Of a DNA stretch of 64,000 bases, positions 23,446-32,071 are shown piece by piece; position 1 is the first letter of the stretch; the number at the start of each line of letters is the position of its first letter. Source of the stretch: Demequina flava (GTDB lineage Bacteria; Actinomycetota; Actinomycetes; Actinomycetales; Demequinaceae); the NCBI RefSeq assembly GCF_000975035.1, contig NZ_BBRA01000002.1:434001-498000 (forward strand), written 5' to 3'. The notes beneath the pieces are model-generated. The model was not told the DNA's origin and ran no database searches. It saw only the letters and a list, made by a program, of their open reading frames with translations. The position numbers and the translations under genes were made by a program.

Positions 23446-24625
23446 TGCTGAACCCCTCCTCGGCAGAGTCGACCGTGTTACTGCATGTCACGACGTTGTC
23501 GAGAACGGGAGTCAGGGAGAAGCCATAGCCGGGTCCGTCCACCACCGCGATGTTGTCGGTAAAGGTGTTGTCGGTGCCCCAGCCGTCGAGAATCTCGTGG
23601 GTCTGGAAGCCGTCGTTGTTGGAACGGATTCCGGTATTTCCGGTCACCGTCCACTCGTTGCCCTTGATGTCGACCCACGAATCCCCGCCATCGTCGTCAA
23701 TGTCATCGCCGTCGAAGGCGTTGCCCACGATGAGTCCCCCGGTGGTTCCTTCTTTCACATCGATGGGCTCTGCGGTGACCTCGAAGATGATGTTGCCTTC
23801 GACCACGTTGTTGTCCGACTCATCGGGTTCGCAGTCGGTCAATGAGCACCAGTTGGACTCTGCCGAGCCGATGTAGATGCCTTCGCCAAACTTTTCGCGG
23901 CGGTTGCCCGTGTCGTAGATGGTCGATGCGCGGACGACCGAGTCCGTGGTGTGCGAGCGCAGGTGAATAGCCTCATCTCCAATGGCGTGCACCGCGAGGG
24001 AGTCGATGACGATGTTGCTCGAGCCGTCGACCATCACGCCCTTTTGGTGCTCCGTCACTGTGAAGCCGTGGAAGACCCACCACTCAGCGCCGTCCACGTG
24101 CAGCCCGTAACCTCCGTCTGGCCCTTCGCCCACCAGTTCGGCGTCCGTCGAGCCACACACCCATATCGGGTCATCACTCTCACCTGCGGCGGTGGCCTCA
24201 AACTCTCCCTCGTACTCGCCGTCCGCGAGTCCGATCACGTCGCCTGGGCGCGCGTCGTCCAAAGCTTCCTCAAGGGCCGATGCTGTGGAGACCTCGACGG
24301 TGACGTCCGGACACGAGATGCTCGCCTCGCGTAGGACGGCATCGGGCATGTCGTTCGCCGGGCGAGCACCATCGGCGGCCGAGACCACTGACGACTGGTC
24401 GCTCCCTGCTCCTGCCTCGGATCCGTCGTCGCTGCCAGCGCTGCCGTCAGCCGAGGGTGCCGGAGAGCTCGATTCGCTAGGCACGCTCGAGGGAGCAGCT
24501 CCGGAGTCGACAACGGTGCCGTTGCAGCATGCCGCCTGCGACACGACCATTCCCGCACCAAAGGCGGCTGCCGCCACGGCGCTCGAGATTCCCACGATTT
24601 TCCATGTGCCGGATGAAATCATCAC
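23429..24625 (-). CDS. Secreted right-handed beta-helix protein (lyase/epimerase-like) of the exopolysaccharide operon
   Basis: 398 residues. The N-terminal hydrophobic segment (about 8-32, ending QAACC) is a signal peptide or lipoprotein-type anchor. A Ser/Asp/Gly-rich linker runs to about residue 85. A pectate-lyase-like beta-helix begins with DVIGLADGEYEGEFEATA and includes WVFHGFTVTEHQKGVMVDGS and FGEGIYIGSAESNWC. The pattern recalls PL6-type or chondroitinase-B-like proteins, but no catalytic residues are firmly recognised. GTG 24625 overlaps the upstream stop; ATG 24622 is an alternative. Its place between a beta-helix membrane protein and ugd suggests action on the polymer outside the cell. 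Confidence 0.8.
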   Translation of the reverse strand: MMISSGTWKIVGISSAVAAAAFGAGMVVSQAACCNGTVVDSGAAPSSVPSESSSPAPSADGSAGSDDGSEAGAGSDQSSVVSAADGARPANDMPDAVLREASISCPDVTVEVSTASALEEALDDARPGDVIGLADGEYEGEFEATAAGESDDPIWVCGSTDAELVGEGPDGGYGLHVDGAEWWVFHGFTVTEHQKGVMVDGSSNIVIDSLAVHAIGDEAIHLRSHTTDSVVRASTIYDTGNRREKFGEGIYIGSAESNWCSLTDCEPDESDNNVVEGNIIFEVTAEPIDVKEGTTGGLIVGNAFDGDDIDDDGGDSWVDIKGNEWTVTGNTGIRSNNDGFQTHEILDGWGTDNTFTDNIAVVDGPGYGFSLTPVLDNVVTCSNTVDSAEEGFSNVDCE

Positions 24626-26610
24626 GAAGCGTGCTCCTTCGACTGTTTGCGCCGCGGTAGACCGGCGCGGGTGCGTTGATAGAGCGGGTCATCCTTCAGT
24701 GCTGGGAGGTCTCCGAGGCCATCAATCTCAGACGGAGAGATGTGCCCACCGGTGATAGTCGCCAACGGTGTCCGGTCTTGGTACGGGAAAGAAGGTTCCC
24801 GACGAGGCCGGATGCCCATCAGCGCAGTAAAGATCAGCAAGGCCCCAAGGGAGAGCCACAGCAGCGCCAGCGGGCTCGTCATTTTCGAGAGCAAGGTTTC
24901 TTCGACGCTGCCTTGTGACCACCCAGAGACATCGTTTGAGGACACCGCAACCGCAGCATCGGCCCTGCTCGTATCAATCGGAGTGCCGCCGCGCCCCTGG
25001 ACGATGTTGTCGACGACAGACGAGTCCGCCACTGACAGTCCGGCCACGGTGATGCCGTGATTGGTGGCCGCTTCGATGGTGTTCTCGGTGATCTCTCCAA
25101 AGGCATCGCGAACATAGATTCCGGTGTCCGCACCATCGACGAGGTTGCCCGTGACTGTGGCGGAGGCGCCGTCACGGATCACGATGCCGTGCAGTTCGAC
25201 ATCGGTGACGTCGGATCCAGAGACCGTGGTGGAATCGGCACCGTCACGGACGACGATCCCGAACCGGCCACCGTCGACAAGGTTCGAGTCCAGCAAAATA
25301 TCGTGGCCGCCCATGACTTCCACCCCGACGTCGGCGTTGTTCTCGAAGCTCGAGGTCCTGATCGTGTGGTCACCGTAAGACTCTGTGGGCAACCCCACCG
25401 CAGACGGCCCGTCGGCCAGTGGACCGGCGTCAATCGTGACGCCGTTGCGACCGTTGTCACGTGCCTCCACATCTTCGAGAAGGACCCCAGACGAGCCCCG
25501 TGAAATGCGGAATCCATCAACACCGTTGGCGCTTGACTCTGTGCGGACTACGCGAGACTGAATGACCTCGCGGTGAAAGACGACTCCGTCAACGAGGCTT
25601 TCTGTCACGAGAGAGTCCTGGATCTCCACCGAGGCTGCCTGCGACACAAAGATGCCGTAGGCGTTACCGGTCACCGTGGTGCCTTGCACCCACGCCGTCA
25701 CGCCGAGCGGGATGCTCGCAGCCTCTCCAGCGTTGACGGCGCTATCTCCCGTCACGACCGACAGTCCGACAGATTCCTCTTCGGCGCCTTCTTCCCCGTC
25801 GTCGGAGCCAGCCCAGTCGTCGGTGTCGCTCCCCACTGTCTGATCCATCCCCACGCCAACCCCAAAAGCATGGTCGGTGCCGGTCAGTGCAAGACCGCCG
25901 GTGTTGCCCGACCAGAAGCCAAGATCGTTCAGCTCGGCATAGGTGATCGACAGCTGCCCTCCCACGGCCCGTATGTATGCTCTGCCGTCATCCGTGGTGG
26001 TGTCAGACGCACCGCGCGGCTCATCCCAGCTTGTGATAACCACGGGCTCGGCCGCATCGCCGTCGACGACCAAACTGCCGCCCAATGTCACGAGGGAGAC
26101 GAAGCCTTCGGGCTGACTCGCCAGTTGAAGCTCGACAAGTCCGCGCCCGCCCACCTGGAGGGTCGCGCCTGGAAGAACCACGATGTGTTCATGCAGCCGG
26201 TACACGCCGCTACCCAGGTCGGACACGGACAGAGGCGCTGCCTCATTGATCTCGGCAATCGTGTAAGCCTGCTCGCGAGCCGTGAGAACCAAGGTCGAGA
26301 CGGGGTTGCCAGTGACGCGATAAGGCTGCGTCCTGTCCAGCTGCTCCGCGATGTCCCCGGAAGCGACCAGCTCAATGTCGAGTAGCCGCCGATCCTCATC
26401 GGCGACAAGTTCTGCCTCCGTCTCAGGGTTGCCCGGGTAGGCCAGGGCGGCCGCTGACAGGGTCGCCTCCTCAGCGCTCGTGAGTGCTTCAGGTTCCTCG
26501 GACGACGTCACAAGTGCATGACTGGGCCCTGCAACAGCAGGCGCGGCTGCACCTGCCAGAAGGCCGAGCGCGAGCACTCCGGCCGCTAGAGCCCTGCGGC
26601 GTATTCGCAT
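24622..26610 (-). CDS. AlgG/NosD-like right-handed beta-helix protein with C-terminal membrane anchor
   Basis: 662 residues: signal peptide (about 1-28), a leader domain (about 60-180), a parallel beta-helix of repeated 22-24-residue rungs (about 200-560), one membrane helix (SPLALLWLSLGALLIFTALM, about 588-607) and a basic cytoplasmic tail. The rung order (TTVTGNAYGIFVSQAASVEI, then DSLVTESLVDGVVFHREV, then RTESSANGVDGFRI) resembles alginate C5-epimerase AlgG, but where AlgG has DPHD this protein has VFHR, so epimerase chemistry is unproven. It overlaps the synthase gene by TGATG. It probably modifies or guides the nascent polymer on the outer face. An acidic insert (DDWAGSDDGEEGAEEE) lies near 270. 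Confidence 0.8.
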   Translation of the reverse strand: MRIRRRALAAGVLALGLLAGAAAPAVAGPSHALVTSSEEPEALTSAEEATLSAAALAYPGNPETEAELVADEDRRLLDIELVASGDIAEQLDRTQPYRVTGNPVSTLVLTAREQAYTIAEINEAAPLSVSDLGSGVYRLHEHIVVLPGATLQVGGRGLVELQLASQPEGFVSLVTLGGSLVVDGDAAEPVVITSWDEPRGASDTTTDDGRAYIRAVGGQLSITYAELNDLGFWSGNTGGLALTGTDHAFGVGVGMDQTVGSDTDDWAGSDDGEEGAEEESVGLSVVTGDSAVNAGEAASIPLGVTAWVQGTTVTGNAYGIFVSQAASVEIQDSLVTESLVDGVVFHREVIQSRVVRTESSANGVDGFRISRGSSGVLLEDVEARDNGRNGVTIDAGPLADGPSAVGLPTESYGDHTIRTSSFENNADVGVEVMGGHDILLDSNLVDGGRFGIVVRDGADSTTVSGSDVTDVELHGIVIRDGASATVTGNLVDGADTGIYVRDAFGEITENTIEAATNHGITVAGLSVADSSVVDNIVQGRGGTPIDTSRADAAVAVSSNDVSGWSQGSVEETLLSKMTSPLALLWLSLGALLIFTALMGIRPRREPSFPYQDRTPLATITGGHISPSEIDGLGDLPALKDDPLYQRTRAGLPRRKQSKEHAS

Positions 26611-27932
26611 CAGGCTGGCACGCCCGCTCGGGCCGCGTCTGGGACAGCGGCAGGTTCAGAGACCGCAGCCGGCACACGCGCAGCGGCAGGCGGGTTCACT
26701 GCGACGGGGTCAAGTGTCGTGGACGTCTGTCCTTCGCCACCGACCTGGTCCGCAGTGCGCGTCAGCCAGCCTTGCTTGTTCATCGTGAGGAACGCGTAGA
26801 ACTTGATGGGCAGCGCGACCAGGATCACGGTGAGCGCAAGGATTGGCAGGATGAAGATGTCCGATGGGTTGCGCTTGAGGTTGGACCAGCCGCGCACCCC
26901 TCGACCAAGGAGCATCCACGCCCCGACGATCGCCGCGCTCGTCCAGGTGAGTTCGAGTCGCGATAGGAACAGGTAGCCCAGTGTCAGTGCCATCGTCACG
27001 GGGGTCAGCAAAATTTGCAGAACCGTCACCTTGGTCACGAACGGCACCCTCCATAGCCATCCCTTGTAGGCGGCTGTGAGGTAGCAACGGTAGGAGTTAC
27101 GGCTCCATCGAATCCGCTGCTTCATGAAGGCCTTAAAGCTCGACGGGAACATCGAGATCGCACGCGCGGTGCTCTGGTGCACGACGCGGTACCCGGAGGC
27201 AATGACGAGCCAGGTCAGACGCCCGTCGTCACCCGCGATGCAGCGACGGCCCAGGAAGTACTCGTCCTCGAGGTGCGGCAGCACCGGAATCACGGCCTTG
27301 CGGCGGTACACCGCTGTACGGCCAGAGACACACGGAACAGCGCCGGCGCGTCCCATTGCGGGCACGTAGTCGTAGTAGCGGAGGTTGACCATCCAGTCGG
27401 CGATCCGGCGCCACACGCTGCTGTTGCGCTGGTAGACGTTCTGCTGCGTCGAGCACGCACCCACATCAGCGTCCAGGAACGGCTTCTGCACCTCTTCCAG
27501 CAGGCCTGGCTGCCACCAGGTGTCCGAGTCCACCAGGACCAGGATCTCCCCGGTTGCCTCACGAATTCCGCACCCCAGCGCGGAGCGCTTCCCTGCGTGC
27601 TTGAACAGCAACGGCTTCACACGCGCATCCTGGAGCTCGCGAATGCGGCGATAGGCCTCTGTGTCGGCGACGTCCAGCACGATGATGATTTCCGTGGGGT
27701 CTTGATCACGCCACGAGTCGAGACACCGCATCAAGATGTCGGGGTCTTCGTGGTACGACGGAACCACGACCGATGTGGTTGTACGGAAATCGGATTCGAT
27801 GGGCTGTGCGCGCCGCGACAATACGACGCGATACAGCCACAAGCCCCACACCACAGTCCCCGCAAGCGCAATCGGGAAATACACGCGTACCTGTTCCCAC
27901 AGGTCCGCACCCCCGTCAATGAGCGTGTCCAT
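26610..27932 (-). CDS. HAS-like family 2 glycosyltransferase (exopolysaccharide synthase)
   Basis: 440-residue processive membrane glycosyltransferase. An N-terminal membrane helix (about 18-36) precedes a GT2 domain with SVVVPSYHEDPDIL, HAGKRSALGCGI, the metal-binding LVDSDTWW (about 130-137), SGRTAVYRRKA, acceptor motif GDDGRLTWL and the product-binding QRIRWSRNSYR. Three to four membrane helices follow (about 275-390). These motifs and the layout fit hyaluronan synthase, NodC and Alg8-type synthases that polymerise and export in one step. The C-terminal 40 residues are Ala/Pro/Val-rich. GGAGG precedes the ATG. It is first gene of the operon whose last gene makes UDP-glucuronate, so a glucuronate-containing polymer is likely. 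Confidence 0.88.
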   Translation of the reverse strand: MDTLIDGGADLWEQVRVYFPIALAGTVVWGLWLYRVVLSRRAQPIESDFRTTTSVVVPSYHEDPDILMRCLDSWRDQDPTEIIIVLDVADTEAYRRIRELQDARVKPLLFKHAGKRSALGCGIREATGEILVLVDSDTWWQPGLLEEVQKPFLDADVGACSTQQNVYQRNSSVWRRIADWMVNLRYYDYVPAMGRAGAVPCVSGRTAVYRRKAVIPVLPHLEDEYFLGRRCIAGDDGRLTWLVIASGYRVVHQSTARAISMFPSSFKAFMKQRIRWSRNSYRCYLTAAYKGWLWRVPFVTKVTVLQILLTPVTMALTLGYLFLSRLELTWTSAAIVGAWMLLGRGVRGWSNLKRNPSDIFILPILALTVILVALPIKFYAFLTMNKQGWLTRTADQVGGEGQTSTTLDPVAVNPPAAARVPAAVSEPAAVPDAARAGVPA

Positions 27933-27961
27933 GCAGACACACCTCCGTCCTCAGCTGATGT

Positions 27962-28071
27962 CGAAAGGTGTCACGGCGCGCGCCAGCTACCCGCTGGCAT
28001 GCGGTCATCATTGACTGTCTGCGGTCTCCGACCCCCTCGGGGGCAACTCGTGCCCGAAAACCCGCGACACC
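27962..28071 (-). other. Structured 5' leader of the exopolysaccharide operon (putative)
   Basis: If transcription starts near 28068, the leader is about 135 nt. GGTGTC at its start can pair with GACACC (27972-27967), enclosing other hairpins (GCCAGC/GCTGGC, and a CCCCC/GGGGG arm pair). This looks like a folded regulatory leader, but I do not recognise a riboswitch class; ydaO and GEMM landmarks are absent. Confidence 0.3.
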
Positions 28072-28074
28072 TCG

Positions 28075-28104
28075 ACGCTAGGGTGTGACGAATATCACTC
28101 GCAA
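28075..28104 (-). promoter_or_regulatory. Promoter of the exopolysaccharide operon
   Basis: On the minus strand TTGCGA (-35, 28104-28099), an 18-nt spacer and TAGCGT (-10, 28080-28075) form a plausible sigma-70-type promoter about 143 nt upstream of the synthase start. Confidence 0.45.
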
Positions 28105-28157
28105 GGGTTTTGGAAAGACTTCACACAGAGTTAACAAGCGCTGTGAGAACTTAAGGC

Positions 28158-29342
28158 TCAGTCGAGGTGAGTTGTGTTGTCGGACTGCCCAGACTCGACA
28201 GCCGGCTGCTCGCCAGCCATGGCACCGTCGTAGCCGACCACTAGAGCCGCGATGCCGGTGGTGAGCGGCACCGCGAGTACCAAGCCGATCGAGCCAACCA
28301 GCGTGCGCACCAGCTCTTCAGCAATCTCAGCGCTCGTGAGCGAGACGCCCAGAGACTGGTCGTACAGCGAAATCAGCATGATGGCAGGAAGCGCTGCTCC
28401 CACATACGCGAAGGCGATCGTGTACACGGTCGAGGCGATGTGGTCGCGGCCAATACGCATGCCGCGGGCAAAGAGATTCCAGCGGGAGATGTCCGGCCGC
28501 GCGGCGCGCAGCTCCCATACGGCCGATGCTTGGGTCACCGTGACATCGTTGAGGACACCAAGGCCGGCGATGATGATGCCGCACAGCACCAAGCCTTGAA
28601 GGTCGACGTCGCGGCCGGCCAGTTCGAGGTGGGAGCCCTCTTCAGACCAGATTCCGGTCAGGCGTGAGGCGTCGACTGCCCACCAAGCCAGGACCGTGGT
28701 GATGAGGAGCCCTGCCAGCGTGCCGAGATATGCGGTCGTGGTGCGGGCGTTGGGGCCGTGCGCCATATAGAGCAATGCAAAGAGCGCGCCGGACCCGGTC
28801 ACCAGACCCACGATGAGCGGGTTGCTGCCTTCGAACAGCGCAGGAACTGTGAAGAAGATGATCACGCCGAACGCCGCGACGAGCCCCAGGAGCGCGCCCA
28901 GGCCTCGCCACCATGCGATCGCCAACACGAGCACGACGTAGACCACGAGCAGCACGAGCATCGGCGGCCCACGGTTGAAGTCGCCGAAGATCAGCGTGCC
29001 GTCGGGAATCTGCAACGCTCGGACGGAGTCGCCCACCTCGTAGCTGAAGTCAGCCAGTTCGAGGGGTAGCAGCGTCTGCAGGCCCTCGTCCTCTTGGCCG
29101 TCAACAACGACCTGCGCCTCACCGGTGTTCTCGTCGACGGACTCGACCGTGACGTCGACCCATTCAGCATCCTCGTAGGACGTCGGAACAGACTTCAAGA
29201 ACGCCCAATCCGACGGCCACACTGCTACCGCACCGGCCACCGTGAAAAACATCACGACGGCCACCGCGATCGTCAGAACCGTCGTGGTGCGCTCAGACGC
29301 GCGCGGACGCTCCTCAAGTGAATGCGAGTGTCCGGCACCCAT
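28158..29342 (-). CDS. YibE/F family membrane protein
   Basis: 394 residues. A His-containing N-terminus (MGAGHSHSLEERPRASE) is followed by a membrane helix (about 22-42), an extracytoplasmic beta-rich domain (about 55-125) and at least seven helices. LIFGDFNRGPPMLVLLVVYVV, GSNPLIVGLVTGSGALFAL, GLGVLNDVTVTQASAVWELR and LTTGIAALVVGYD are YibE/F landmarks. The molecular function of the family is not known. It lies downstream of glyS in the same direction with 41 nt between them (one GCATCGGCCC copy in the gap). Confidence 0.9.
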   Translation of the reverse strand: MGAGHSHSLEERPRASERTTTVLTIAVAVVMFFTVAGAVAVWPSDWAFLKSVPTSYEDAEWVDVTVESVDENTGEAQVVVDGQEDEGLQTLLPLELADFSYEVGDSVRALQIPDGTLIFGDFNRGPPMLVLLVVYVVLVLAIAWWRGLGALLGLVAAFGVIIFFTVPALFEGSNPLIVGLVTGSGALFALLYMAHGPNARTTTAYLGTLAGLLITTVLAWWAVDASRLTGIWSEEGSHLELAGRDVDLQGLVLCGIIIAGLGVLNDVTVTQASAVWELRAARPDISRWNLFARGMRIGRDHIASTVYTIAFAYVGAALPAIMLISLYDQSLGVSLTSAEIAEELVRTLVGSIGLVLAVPLTTGIAALVVGYDGAMAGEQPAVESGQSDNTTHLD

Positions 29343-29383
29343 CAGCGATCACCGAGCCCGAGCATCGGCCCAACAGGGGCGAC

Positions 29384-30766
29384 TCAAGCGCCAATCAGGC
29401 GCGTCGCAAGGTATGCCTGCACCTGGTCCAGCGCCACGCGCTCCTGCTGCATGGTGTCGCGGTCGCGGATCGTGACGGCCTGGTCGTCCTGCGTCTCGAA
29501 GTCGACGGTGATGCAGAACGGCGTACCGATCTCGTCCTGACGGCGGTAGCGCTTACCGATTGCCTGCGTGACATCGAGGTCCACGTTCCACGCACTGCGC
29601 AGCTCCTTGGCGAGAGCCTCCGCGGTCGGCAGGAGCTCGTCCGACTTCGACAGCGGCAGGACCGCGGCCTTGACCGGCGCGATGCGGGGGTCAAGGTGCA
29701 ACACGGTGCGCTTGTCGACGCCGCCCTTGGAGTTGGGGGCCTCGTCCTCGTCGTACGCCTCCGCGAGGAACGCCATGAGCGAGCGCGTCAGACCTGCCGC
29801 GGGCTCGATCACGTACGGCGTGTAGCGCTCGTTCGTTTGCGGGTCCAGGTAGGACAGGTTCTTGCCCGAGTGCTCCGCGTGCGTCGACAGGTCAAAGTCG
29901 GTGCGGTTCGCGATGCCCTCGAGCTCGCCCCACTCGCTGCCCTGGAAGCCAAAGCGGTACTCGATATCCGTGGTGCCCTTGGAGTAGTGCGACAGCTTCT
30001 CCTGCGGGTGCTCGAAAAGACGCAGGTTGTCGGCGGAAATGCCGAGGTCCTTGTACCACTGCAGGCGCGTGTCGATCCAGTACTGGTGCCATTCCTCGTC
30101 CGAGCCGGGCTTGACGAAGAACTCCATCTCCATCTGCTCAAACTCGCGCGTGCGGAAGATGAAGTTTCCAGGCGTGATCTCGTTGCGGAAGGACTTACCG
30201 ATCTGACCGATGCCGAACGGGACCCTCATACGCGAGGTGCGCTGGACGTTCTCGAAGTTCACGAAGATGCCCTGAGCCGTCTCTGGGCGCAGGTAGTGCA
30301 GGCCGGACTCGTCCTGGCTGACGCCGAGGTAAGTCTTCAGCAGTCCGTTGAACATCTTGGGCTCGGTCCACTCGCCGCGGGTGCCGCAGTGAGGGCAGGG
30401 GACCTCGGCGAGGCCGCCCTCGGGCGCGCGGCCCTTCTTCTCCTCGAACGCCTCGATGAGGTGGTCCTCGCGCGCACGCTTGTGGCAGCTGAGGCACTCG
30501 ACCAGCGGGTCGACGAAGGCCTTGAGGTGGCCCGATGCCTCCCACACAGCAGGAGGAAGAATCACCGATGAGTCCAGGCCAACAATGTCATCGCGGCTGG
30601 ACACCATCGCGCGCCACCACTGGCGCTTGATGTTCTCCTTGAGCTCCACACCGAGCGGACCGTAGTCCCATGCGGAGCGCGTTCCGCCGTAGATCTCTCC
30701 ACACGGGAAGACGAAGCCACGACGCTTCGCGAGTGAGATCACGTTGTCCAGGCGAGACGGTGCCAC
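29384..30766 (-). CDS. glyS: Glycine--tRNA ligase (single-chain alpha2 type)
   Basis: 460-residue class II aminoacyl-tRNA synthetase. Motifs: [20 protein letters not shown] at the N-terminus, zinc-type cysteines CLSCHK and CPHCG (about 80-130), [36 protein letters not shown] (motif 2), and [16 protein letters not shown] (motif 3), then an anticodon-binding domain. GTG 30766 is chosen because AAGGAG stands 6 nt upstream; the longer frame to 30913 crosses the znuA promoter region. It is divergent from the zinc uptake operon, the usual actinobacterial neighbourhood. Confidence 0.96.
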   Translation of the reverse strand: MAPSRLDNVISLAKRRGFVFPCGEIYGGTRSAWDYGPLGVELKENIKRQWWRAMVSSRDDIVGLDSSVILPPAVWEASGHLKAFVDPLVECLSCHKRAREDHLIEAFEEKKGRAPEGGLAEVPCPHCGTRGEWTEPKMFNGLLKTYLGVSQDESGLHYLRPETAQGIFVNFENVQRTSRMRVPFGIGQIGKSFRNEITPGNFIFRTREFEQMEMEFFVKPGSDEEWHQYWIDTRLQWYKDLGISADNLRLFEHPQEKLSHYSKGTTDIEYRFGFQGSEWGELEGIANRTDFDLSTHAEHSGKNLSYLDPQTNERYTPYVIEPAAGLTRSLMAFLAEAYDEDEAPNSKGGVDKRTVLHLDPRIAPVKAAVLPLSKSDELLPTAEALAKELRSAWNVDLDVTQAIGKRYRRQDEIGTPFCITVDFETQDDQAVTIRDRDTMQQERVALDQVQAYLATRLIGA

Positions 30767-30906
30767 TGAATGCTCCTTGGGGATCAGGTTGCGGTGCGCG
30801 CACAGTCTATCTGCGGTTGCGTGGCTTGCGGGCGCGCATCGCGATGTGTCTGGCGCAGGGCCGATGCTTGCTTGGGTTGCAGGTGTTCGCTCACCGTGGG
30901 CCGCAA

Positions 30907-30936
30907 TTGACAATGATTATCAATAAGCCGTATTGT
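30907..30936 (+). promoter_or_regulatory. Promoter of the znuA operon, leaderless
   Basis: TTGACA (30907-30912), an 18-nt spacer and TATTGT (30931-30936) form a strong promoter. The znuA ATG begins 7 nt after the -10, so the transcript is probably leaderless. The Zur operator covers the -35/-10 spacer. Confidence 0.7.
30912..30925. promoter_or_regulatory. Zur operator upstream of znuA
   Basis: AATGATTATCAATA contains the palindrome TGATTATCA and differs from the mrf/rpmB site at two of 14 positions. It lies between the -35 and -10, so bound Zur would block RNA polymerase. Confidence 0.8.
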
Positions 30937-30943
30937 GGGGGGC

Positions 30944-32071
30944 ATGACATCACCTCGCCCATTCATCATCGGCGGCATTGCCGCCGCGCTTGTCCTCGCC
31001 GGCTGTTCCGCTGCCGACTCCGACGCGGACACCGCGAACAGCGCGGATGCCACCGACGCCGCGCTTACCGTGGGCGCGGCCTTCTACCCGCTGCAGTACG
31101 TCGCCGAGCGCGTCGGTGGCGACACCGTCGCTGTTGAGCCCCTAATCGGCTCAGGTGTGGAACCACACGACGCCGAAATGTCCCCCAAGACAGTGCGCGA
31201 CATGCAGGAGATGGACACGATCCTCTTCCTGTCCGACTTCCAGCCGGCCGTTGACGACGCCATCGACACCACTGGTGTGCGCAGTCTCGACGCACACCAC
31301 ATCATCGATGAGCACGGTGACGCGGTAGCCGAGCACGGAGAAGCGGTCGAGGCTGAGGACGACCACGATCACGATGGCGACGGCGAGGCAGACCACGCCG
31401 AAGAAGACCACGTGGACGAGGCGGAGTCCGAGGAGGACCACGACCACGATGGCGACGGTGAAGCGGACCACGCCGCGGAAGACCACGACCACGCGGAGGA
31501 CGAAAGCGCTGACGAGTCGACCGAGAGCGAGGACTCGCACGACGGCCACGACCACGGCACGCTCGACCCGCACTTCTGGCTCGACCCCACGCTGCTCGCC
31601 GAGTACGCACAGGACGTGGCAGATGAGTTTGCCGAGCTCGACCCCGCGAACGCCGACACGTACACGGCCAATGCCGAGTCGTTGCTGACCGACCTCGACG
31701 CGATCGACGCCTCCTACACCGAGGGCCTCGCCACGTGCGAGCGCGACGACATCTTCGTCGGCCACGAAGCCTTTGGTTACCTGGCTTTGCAGTACGACCT
31801 CAATCAAGAGGGCCTCGCAGGAATCGATCCTGAAAGCGAACCCTCCCCCGCTCGGGTTCGTGAGATTCGCGACATGGTCGAGGACTCCGGCGCCACGACC
31901 ATCTACACCGAGGACGAGGTCGCAGCAGACGTTGCCGCCTCGATCGCCGAGGATGTCGGCGTCGACGTGCTCGTCCTGAGCCCCATCGAGACAGTCGCCG
32001 ACGGCGAGGACTACCTTGGCGTCATGGAGACCAATCTCGAAAACCTGAGGACTGGCCTTGGTTGCAGCTAA
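30944..32071 (+). CDS. znuA: Zinc ABC transporter substrate-binding lipoprotein
   Basis: 375-residue cluster A-I metal-binding protein. The lipobox is LAGCS (Cys near residue 22). The N-lobe begins LTVGAAFYPLQYVAERVGGD and includes IGSGVEPHDAEMSPK, where His is a metal ligand. A very long acidic/His loop (about residues 115-205) holds two near-repeats of DHDHDGDGEADHA and ends HDGHDHGTLDPHFWLDP, with the second ligand His. VGHEAFGYLA and a C-terminal IYTEDEV give the remaining ligands. It captures zinc for ZnuB/ZnuC. ATG 30944 is chosen from the leaderless promoter layout; the stop overlaps the ATPase start. Confidence 0.94.
   Translation: MTSPRPFIIGGIAAALVLAGCSAADSDADTANSADATDAALTVGAAFYPLQYVAERVGGDTVAVEPLIGSGVEPHDAEMSPKTVRDMQEMDTILFLSDFQPAVDDAIDTTGVRSLDAHHIIDEHGDAVAEHGEAVEAEDDHDHDGDGEADHAEEDHVDEAESEEDHDHDGDGEADHAAEDHDHAEDESADESTESEDSHDGHDHGTLDPHFWLDPTLLAEYAQDVADEFAELDPANADTYTANAESLLTDLDAIDASYTEGLATCERDDIFVGHEAFGYLALQYDLNQEGLAGIDPESEPSPARVREIRDMVEDSGATTIYTEDEVAADVAASIAEDVGVDVLVLSPIETVADGEDYLGVMETNLENLRTGLGCS
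31360..31500 (+). repeat. Internal duplication in the His/Asp-rich loop of znuA
   Basis: The run coding DHDHDGDGEADHA occurs at about 31364-31400 and again at about 31442-31478 with high nucleotide identity, separated by a DEAESEE linker. It is an in-frame partial duplication that lengthens the metal loop. Confidence 0.75.

Noticed and set aside
27962..28071. ydaO or GEMM riboswitch upstream of the exopolysaccharide operon
   Set aside because: The conserved core sequences of these classes are absent; only general folding is supported.
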